Made by a program: the position numbers and the translations under genes
In this document: positions 57,201-64,000 of the stretch, in pieces
How the letters are laid out: each line of letters opens with the position of its first letter
How positions within the stretch are numbered: the stretch's first letter is position 1
Notes under the pieces: generated by a model
Seen by the model: only the letters and a program-made list of their open reading frames with translations
Told to the model about the DNA's origin: nothing
Databases searched by the model: none
NCBI GenBank assembly: GCA_030704615.1
Contig: CM060734.1
Span: 2,916,001-2,980,000, forward strand
Direction: 5' to 3'
From: Takakia lepidozioides
Taxonomy: Eukaryota > Streptophyta > Takakiopsida > Takakiales > Takakiaceae
DNA length: 64,000 nt

Positions 57201-57874
57201 AAGAAGATATTACTGTCGACGTCGGCGGGAAGGCATGTAACCAATTTAATTGCAAACTTGCTGTAGTCCAGCCCGGCCAGCTCCGACCGGTGTCCCTCCA
57301 GGTGAAGCCCTCGAAGAATTTCAAGAATAGATCGAACTGCGGTGCTCGTGCTGGGAATATGACTCCCTCCTCCACTGACGTCCATTGAGGACTTGCTTGA
57401 TCTCCAGGACGACCTCGGAACTTCCATGACCTCATCTGCGTCGGACAGGTTGTGAACAACCCGGTTCTCGCTCGTCTTCATGGATGGGTTCGGCTCTGGA
57501 TTTACTTCGTTGCGGACTTCTCTCTTTGAGGTAGCCACTCTCTGATTCGCGGATTGTTTCGTGGAAGGCGCCAGGATAGAAGGTGCATTTGGCGGGCAAA
57601 TGAAGTCACCAACAGCCCTGTATATGACGTTGTCCGATGGTGGAACTCGCCATTCCCTGCCATCGCCGAAATCATCGTGGAGCACAACAATACTCTCGAC
57701 AACAAGGCCATTTGAGTCCTTCCTTTCCTCCTCCAAAAAAACCGACCCCGGTTTCAGGTGGTATCGAACGCACAGATATTTCTCCATCACCCGGCAGATG
57801 TCCCCTCTGCACGGAAATGAAGCTCTATGCTCGTGAGGAGGGCAGTACACTATAGCGCTCGGGTTTTCCGCCAT
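54281..57874 (-). pseudogene. Gene B: MULE-like DDE transposase with C-terminal SWIM zinc finger
   Basis: The start is ATG at 57874 (MAENPSAIVYCPPHEHR). The N-terminal part has two Cys-containing blocks (CPPHEHRASFPCRGDIC) and an exon end near HPW with a possible intron to about 56990. The ORF 57088-55925 contains a Cys-rich knuckle (CVHCKEPPHCMSVC), DHIKRITNHQWVTMGAHVYD then THCRMLMTIDICEMKGED (first Asp region), NFRGFMADNAQANWAAI (second Asp), and in a shifted frame CGFHFLQSL (Cys-His block). Near 54475-54400 the DNA encodes CNCTDFSLMEAKKGSK, then after a one-base shift YYPCKHLYYIYLKRL: a CxCxnCxH SWIM finger typical of Mutator-like transposases. It ends in SVNELHKLLLRDSRNH, stop at 54281. 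Frameshifts in 54400-55900 indicate inactivation unless some are introns. Confidence 0.65.
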
Positions 57875-58149
57875 GGAAGATGTGCACACAAGACTGCCAG
57901 GATGGCGTGCGGGGAAGCTCCCTGGTAGAAGGGGGATGCAGCGATGGGAAGGAATGCGGTGCCGATTTGTCCGAGCGACGAAGCCTGATCCAAATCCAGG
58001 GAGCCAACTATCTCAAAAATCCACAGTCAGAGTGTTAATGAACCTTGTCTCCGGAATGCGGCCCCTGGTCTTTGCGCAATAACTGCCAACGGTATGTAGT
58101 CAGAAAGTGGGGGGCCGTCCGGATGATGTCGGCTGAAGGGGAGAAGCCG

Positions 58150-60470
58150 GCACCGTGCCGTCACATTACTACCCCGAATGGAAATTCGGCACCCAATATC
58201 CAACAGGGGCCGCACGGATGAAGTCGTCTGGGGCAGAGATGCGGCACCTGTCCGACAGAGAACATCCCCCGGATGGAATTCAGCGCCGAATTTCCATTCG
58301 GATCCCCCAAAGGAAGTCCTGTCGGGGGTCAGGTCGAAAACTGGCGACATAAAAAACCTCCGCGGGCAAAAACGGCGCCGAATTTCCAAAGAGGAAGGCC
58401 CGATGAAGTAGTGATCGGGCGCAGAGGCCGGAGTGTGTGCGACAGAGAATCCCCTGGATAGAGATTCGGCGCCAAATTTCCATCCGGGCCCCCAAAGGGA
58501 GTCGTGTCGGGGGGTCAGGCGAAAACTGGACGGCATAAAAACATCCCCAGATGGAAAAAACGGCGCCGAATTTCCATCCGGGGCGGTCGGATGCAGTCGG
58601 GGAGGGGGGAGTGGCCTGCACTGGCCGTCACATTTCAACCCCCGGACGGAAATTCGGCACCGAATATCGAACAGGGGACGCCCGGATGAAGTCACCACGG
58701 GTGCAGAGGCCGGCGAGTGTGCGACAGAGAACATCCCTGGACGGAGATTCGGTGCCGAATTTCCATCCGGGCCCCCCCAAGGGAAGTCTTGCGGGGGGCA
58801 GACCGAAAACTGGCCGACATTAAAAACCTCCACAGATGGGAAAACGGCGCCGAATTTCAATTCGGGGCAATTTCCATGCAGTCGGGGAGAAGGGAGAGGT
58901 CGGCACCTGGCCGTCATATTTCAACCCCCGGGACGGAAATTCGGCACCGAATATCCAACAGAGCGGCGGAGAGGCGGCAACCTCTCCGACACAGACCATC
59001 CCCCGGATGGAAATTCAGCGCCGAATTTCCATTCTGCAGGTAATTCGAATACCGGATGAATGGAAATTCGGTGCCGAATTTCATCCAGCAGGTAAGTGGA
59101 ATACCGGATGAATGGGAATTCGTGGCCGAATTCCATCCAGCAGGTAAGTGGAATCCCGGATGGATGGAGATTCGGCGCCGAATTTCAATCCTGCAGGTAA
59201 TTCGAATCCCGGATGAATGGAAATTCGGCGCCGAATTTCCATCCAGCAGGTAAGTGGAATCCAGATGGATGGAGATTCGGCGCCGAATTTCCATCCTGCA
59301 GGTAATTCGAATACCGGATGAAGGAAATTCGGCGCCGAATTCCATCCAGCAGGTAAGTCGGATCGGTGCCGTATGGATATTCGGCGCCGAATTCCATTCG
59401 CCATGTATTCTGCGCGAGAATTACCTTCGTGCAGGTAATTCCCATATAAGAATTACCTTCCTGCAGGTAATTCCCAGATGAGAATTACCTTCCTGCAGGT
59501 AATTCCAATCGATGTTAATTCCTCGTCCATAATTACCTACACGAAGGTAATTCTCATCTGGGAATTACCTGCAGGAAGGTAATTCTATAGGGAATTACCT
59601 GCACGAAGGTAATTCCTCGCGCAGAAATACATGGCGAATGGAAATTCGGCGCCGAATATCCATACGGCACCGATCCGACTTACCTGCTGGATGGAAATTC
59701 GGCGCCGAATTTCCATTCATCCGGTATTCGAAATTACCTGCAGGATGGAAATTCGGCGCCGAATCTCCATCCATCCGAGATTCCACTTACCTGCTGGATG
59801 ATGGAAATCGGCGCCGAATTTCCATTCATCCGGGATTCGAATTACTTGCAGGATGGAAATTCGGCTTCCGAATTACCTGCTTGAGGGAAATTTGGCGCGC
59901 CCGCCCAACCTGCGCGGATGGAAATTCGGCGCCGGATTTCCATCCGCGCGCTTCGAATTACCTGCGTGAGGGAAATTTGGCGCGCCGCCCTACCTCCACG
60001 GATGGAAATTCGGCGCCGGATTTCCATCCGCGGGCTTCCGAATTACCTGCGTGAGGGAAATTGGCGCGCTGCCCTACCTCCGCGGATGGAAATTCGGCGC
60101 CGGATTTCCATCCGCGCGCTTCCGAATTACCTGCGTGAGGGAAATTTCCAGCGCCGCCCTACCTCCGCGGATGGAAATTCGGCGCCGGATTTCCATCCGC
60201 GCGCTTCCGAATTACCTGCGTGAGGGAAATTTCCAGCGCCGCCCTACCTCCGCGGATGGAAATTCGGCGCCGGATTTCCATCCGCGGGCTTCCGAATTAC
60301 CTGCGTGAGGGAAATTTCCAGCGCCGCCCTACCTCCGCGGATGGAAATTCGGCGCCGGATTCCATCCTGCTGCGCTCCGAATTACCTGCAGGATGGAAAT
60401 CCGTCGCCGGAATTCCATCGTGCAGCGCTCCGAATTACCTCTACGTTGGAAATTCCGGGACTGTTTACGT
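58150..60470. repeat. Palindromic repeat array between genes B and A
   Basis: The core GAAATTCGGCGCCGAATTTC, a perfect palindrome, recurs with variants. I count about twenty exact GGCGCC cores and about ten variants (GGTGCC, GGCACC, AGCGCC). Three sub-arrays are visible: units of about 190-280 bp from 58150 to 59030 containing GACAGAGAACATCCC and TCGAAAACTGG; units of about 50-55 bp from 59030 to 59880; and units of 83-87 bp from 59940 to 60370 with GAATTACCTGCGTGAGGGAA at 59954, 60041, 60124, 60208 and 60294. Many open frames cross it in both directions, but all are periodic translations of the repeat. Confidence 0.95.
59172..59866. repeat. Large inverted repeat, arms about 340 bp, centre near 59518
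   Basis: GGCGCC cores at 59383, 59330, 59280 and 59227 mirror those at 59648, 59702, 59755 and 59810, and the intervening sequence (ATACGGCACCGATCCGACTTA, CATTCATCCGGTATTCGAAT and others, shown in part) is its own reverse complement. The central 240 bp (59400-59640) is a second palindromic family, AATTACCTTCCTGCAGGTAA. The spacer at the dyad is about 20 bases. Confidence 0.9.
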
Positions 60471-61199
60471 CGATTTTCATCCGACATGGAGGGCTTCATC
60501 CGACATTTAATTGCGCAGTTGGGCAATAAATGTCGACGGCCGTCGGTTATTATTCGGGCTGGCGACGCATGGCTTCCTGGACACGTACCCTAAATCTCAT
60601 GCTAAACTTGGCTTAACATGGTATTCCAGGCATGTACCCCAAAAAGGAGATCTTTTTGGCTGGGACTTATGCCGCCTGAAGGGCGTGGCTCTCCTGAGAG
60701 AGACCTCACATCCAGACCGCGGCGGAAGTTGAAAGCTCTGTACTACGGACGACGGCCAATCTCTCGCATGGCCAAACTGAAGCTCCAGCAGGAGATTCCA
60801 GTGTCTTGCTCACAACCTGCGCCAACTGAAGCCGAGTACTCTCAGGCAAGCCACTTCTGCTTTCGGTTTGTTCGATTTATTTTTTGCTTTCGCTTTGTTA
60901 CCTCGCTTTGTTTTTGCATCTTTATCCTGGCTTTGCTGTATGAGTGAACTTTAGATAGTTGAGTGAACCTTAGATTGTTTGCAATGCGTGTGCAAATCCG
61001 GCAGCTCTGGAGAAGGCTGCTTGTGCATGTCATTCTTAGGCAATGGTTGCATTTGTTTTCATTGTTGTTGCATGGCTCTCCATACTTCCTAAACTTGTTA
61101 TGTTTTCATTTTTGCTACATGATTGTTGTTATGGTGGTTGCGCTGCTTGTTGCGATGCTGCTTTTTGCACCGATGTTGGTTTTCACGATTTTTGTCAAT
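60471..61199 (+). promoter_or_regulatory. 5' region of gene A copy 3
   Basis: An inverted repeat CGACATTTAATTGC / GCAATAAATGTCG (60501-60538) and the palindrome CGACGGCCGTCG (60535-60546) lie just after the array. 60709-60845 is a candidate first exon (RRKLKALYYGRRPISRMAKL then LQQEIPVSCSQPAPTEAEY) ending at CTCAG|GCAAGCC, which would be a non-standard donor. 60880-61200 is T-rich and resembles 36900-37208 in inverse orientation, probably an intron. Confidence 0.35.
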
Positions 61200-64000
61200 G
61201 ACAGAGTGACGACGAGCCCGGCACGCTGGTGGTATCATCGACAGCTCCAACTCATCGCATGTTTGAATCGCCCAACTTGGGGCGAGAGGGCAAACTTAAA
61301 CCTTTTGTTGGTGGACGGGATGACTTGCAACAACAGAGTAGGCATTGGGGAGGTTGGTGCAGGCGGCATGGCAGGTGAAGGGCGTGAGGACATGAGGACA
61401 GCAGATCCGGCAATGGAGGTTGTTCATGCACATGCAGTAGGGCCCGCCCACGCAAAGAAAAAGAAGAAAGCTAAGCACATGCAATCCCCGGCGAGAGAGC
61501 AGTCACGGGCTGCGGAGGGGGGAGTGAGCAGTGCGCGAGGGTGTCAGTTCGCCTCAATCAAAGGTGGTCGTCCTGGAGGGCTCCCCTGCTGCTAGCCCTA
61601 GTAAGAAACAGAAAGCCCGTGAGAGGGCAAAAGAGAGGGCAAAAGAACAGACGAGACAGAATGCTAGCCAGGAGGAAAGACAAAAGGCAGCTGAAGAGGC
61701 CAGGGGTGCCCAAATGACAGATGCCAATGTAAGCGAGGGACCCACAGAGACGGTGGATCCCTACAAGACACCACAGAGAGGCAGTAGCACACCGGTTAGA
61801 CCATCGCGGGCAAGAGCAGCCCCCGCAATTACCCATACGGTGGAAGTGGAGGAGAGGAAAGAACACCTGAAAGAGCACGGATTGTGCAAGTTCAAGGTGA
61901 AGCCAGGGAGAGGGCAGTAGAGACGACGAGAGTGCTGGAGGTGGTTTCGCAGGTGGCTGACCCTGTTGAGGAGGACGACATGGAGGTTTCTGACCAGGAT
62001 GACATCCTCCCGGACATCCCCAGGCCCAAAACCCGGAGCATACAGGCTGGATTTGGCGGTCCTGGTGGGCTGCCGGAAAACCCCTCTGCAGCAGACGTCA
62101 TGTCTGAGGCGGATATGAAGTTGGCCGCTGCAAGATGTTGGAGGCAACCCACAGCAACATTGGCAGGGTGCTGGGGGGCATGGTGTACCCGGCCAAGCTT
62201 CGAATTCCCCTTTGCCGCTTGGTGTCATTGCAGGTGGTAGACCTGCCCTCCCAGGCGATATCGACAAGCTGAAATTCTCTTTCCGGGATGGATATCGAAT
62301 GGGGTCTGCCGCCTTTTACGTTTCCATTGAGAACGACCACGGAGCTTCCCGTGCCCACACTTCCGATGAGGTGGACAAATGGGGTCCCCATTGGCAAACG
62401 CGAAATGAGGAGTTCGAGAGATCGATTGCTAGTGATCCTCTTTTCCAGCACATGTCCGGTAAGATGTTCTACGTGTGGGACGGCAATCATCGCCTCCTGG
62501 CATGGATGGAGCACATTGCCCAAGCCCACCCCAACGATCTCGATTGGCATTTCGACGTCGATTGTGTTGTGCTGAAGGTTGCGGGGCCCAAAGATCGCAG
62601 TCTTCTCAAAGCTGCAATGGCCGACATCAACTCGTAAGCTACAACCCCTCTCGCTTTTGGACTTTGAATTTGGAAGTCATTTCATTGCGAATCCTCATAT
62701 ATGATGAAAATTCCCATTTCAGTATTGTTTGATGGAAATGTGGCACTGCAGGGTGACTGAGAATGCCTTCATTGCCACCAACTTGTCCCATATGCTCTTC
62801 CGAGTGAAGGATGTCGGGAAGCAGGGGGTGCAAGAGTTTGCCAATTCCCTCAGTGCCGACCTCCTGCGCAAGTCGGAGGCAAAGGCAGACAGAACCTGGT
62901 ATAGGCTGAGCGTCGACGCCATGGTGGACTACATATTTTGGGTAAAGCTCCTGACAGTTTTGTTGAGCTAATCTGTCTCTCCTCCCCCAATAGAAGAAAT
63001 TGTGTTGAGCAGGATCTCTAATCTTATGTGCGCATTCTTGACAGACGAAAATACAGCAGGATTTGGCACATGCGCGGAGGTTCTACATGGAGTCAGAGGA
63101 GAAGAATCCAACCCTCCCGGAACTCGAATCGTATGTCAAAGCTGCGGAGGTGAGGGCCCGCATAAAGTACAAGTCGCGGATGGTAAAGTACGTGGCCATA
63201 GCTGATCCCGCCCTTGGTGCCGACTTTCTGGTGGAGGTAGGGAAGCACTACTCTCGCGCTCTGAAGCCCACGATGACATTGGAGAAGCTCCATCGTCTAG
63301 CCACATCCTGTGTGGATGCAACAGAAAAGGTGATACATTCTTAACAAAATTGTGGTGGCAACAACTCCTTTTTGTGGTGTTTGGCGCTTACGAATATGCT
63401 GGGTGGTTGGACAGACCCGGTGGCTCCAAATCTGGAATGGTTCCCAAAGTACCAGGGACATGTGGAGCTTCCCCAAACCGGACAAACTCTCTGACCCCAC
63501 ATTCGACATGTGGATGAACCGCATGACATGGTGGTTTCAGGTACTTCCCCACGCTTCGTTTGGGGCTTCTACTCTAGTAGGGGGTGGATTCATTGTATTT
63601 TTTGAGGAAAGCGATCTGATGGACAATCTCCACAGTGACGACGAATGCGCAAGAGCAGCTGGACACACAAGCACATCAGTTCAAGATGGAGATATCTCCT
63701 GCAGCAGAGAGCCTACGTGACTATGTGACGAGGTACTTTCTGCTCTACAAAACCAACCTATTCTTTCGGGAGATAGCAGATGCTCGCCGGAGCCACGAGT
63801 TCACCGACCAGCCGAACGCGGACAAAGCAGCAATGCGCCTTCTGTACAGGTACATACGCGCTGCCTTTCTTTCAAGTCCTGGCATTTCAGGATGTTAGAG
63901 GCCTCAAGTGGTGTTAGGGAAAATGGCGCCGAATTTCCAGTCAGGGCTCCGAAAATGGCTAAGTCCCTAGACTGGCTGGCCCGGAACTGGAAATTCGGCG
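61200..64000 (+). pseudogene. Gene A copy 3: ParB-like / methyltransferase gene, N-terminal and middle parts
   Basis: Coding blocks: 61206-61330 (DDEPGTLVVSSTAPTHRMFE, GREGKLKPFVGG); about 61330-61920 basic and coiled (KKKKKAKH, RERAKERAKEQ); 61921-62634 with DDILPDIPRPK, then the ParB-like domain including DIDKLKFSFRDGY and YVWDGNHRLLAWMEHIA at 62470-62520, ending at donor AACTC|GTAAGC. Next come 62752-62941 (VTENAFIATNLSHMLFRVKD), 63045-63329 (QQDLAHARRFYMESEEKNPT), about 63345-63540 (FPKPDKLSDPTFDMWMNRMT) and 63640-63850 (NAQEQLDTQAHQF). The acceptor before 63345 reads AACAAA where copy 2 has AACCAG, and one G is lost at about 63635 relative to copy 2, so this copy is also damaged. The methyltransferase half lies beyond the window. 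Confidence 0.6.
63917..64000. repeat. Start of the intronic GGCGCC array in gene A copy 3
   Basis: AAAATGGCGCCGAATTTCCA followed by GGCTAAGTCCCTAGACTGG repeats the inverse of 48970-49045, at the same intron position. Confidence 0.85.

Larger units (their letters stand above)
53538..64000. mobile_element. Element M, right copy (gene B, palindromic array, gene A)
   Basis: The left end at 53538 carries the shared terminal sequence TGCTATTTCATGAGCGGCAT. Gene B (minus, transposase) and gene A (plus, ParB-like/methyltransferase) are divergent and separated by the palindromic array at 58150-60470. The right end is outside the window. The organisation is inferred by combining this copy with the left copy, which shows that gene A lies beside an identical terminus. 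Confidence 0.6.

Noticed and set aside
58150-60470. Possible CRISPR-like array.
   Set aside because: Repeats are palindromic, spacers are themselves repeats, spacing is variable, and the context is a eukaryotic transposon.
58027-60593. Many open frames of 60-300 codons on both strands, rich in repeated GRRISI, NSAPNFH and RRRISI-like segments.
   Set aside because: They are periodic translations of the GGCGCC array. The palindromic unit lacks stops in several frames, so length is not evidence of coding.

Overview
The window is a stretch of a repeat-rich land-plant nuclear genome. The evidence is PLS/DYW-type pentatricopeptide-repeat (PPR) gene fragments, a plant-type CACTA (En/Spm) transposase with TNP2-DUF4218-DUF4216 order, PIF/Harbinger and Ty3/gypsy elements, tRNA-derived SINEs and one intron-bearing plant gene. 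The large number of PPR copies and the presence of a Penelope-like element suggest a seedless plant (fern, lycophyte or bryophyte), but the species is not identifiable from this sequence. One 500-base assembly gap lies at 38240-38739.

Layout. 0-4.4 kb: PIF/Harbinger remnant, gypsy gag-protease fragment, PPR-DYW pseudogene. 4.9-12 kb: CACTA transposase, a subterminal repeat array and a right terminus at 11963. 12.0-20.1 kb: a degenerate LINE-like retroelement split by a CACTA element (12817-18249) that has 32-bp terminal inverted repeats and a 3-bp GCA target duplication. The CACTA element carries a PPR fragment amplified into a tandem array with a period of about 375 bp. 22.4-23.8 kb: gypsy integrase tail and LTR. 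26.2-28.6 kb: the only convincing intact host gene (four exons, 404 codons including the stop, unknown function). 29.4-30.0 kb: two SINEs. 30.85-37.2 kb: a second CACTA terminus, a gypsy element, and an abrupt junction to a fragment of the methyltransferase gene described next. 39.3-45.9 kb: a Penelope-like retroelement with a nearly intact reverse transcriptase between direct repeats of about 660 bp.

45.9-64 kb: two copies of a DNA transposon here called element M. The left copy (45949-49722) is interrupted by a Ty3/gypsy element (5' LTR at 49723). That gypsy element is itself interrupted by the right copy (53538 to the window end). Element M appears to carry two divergent genes. Gene B encodes a MULE-like DDE transposase ending in a SWIM zinc finger. 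Gene A combines a ParB-like motif (DGNHRLLAW) with an N6/N4-type DNA methyltransferase-like domain (motif order IV then I, LDLTCGTG). Between the two start regions is 2.3 kb of palindromic repeats with the core GAAATTCGGCGCCGAATTTC, including an inverted repeat with arms of about 340 bp centred near 59518. The same GGCGCC motif recurs beside the left terminus and inside an intron of gene A. A transposon encoding a ParB-like/methyltransferase protein together with dozens of palindromic sites is the main candidate for an undescribed system. All copies seen here are broken or cut off by the window.

How parts relate: nearly every coding segment belongs to a mobile element, and most are frameshifted. 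The order of insertion can be read from the nesting: Penelope-like repeat, then M-left, then gypsy, then M-right; and LINE-like element, then CACTA carrying PPR.
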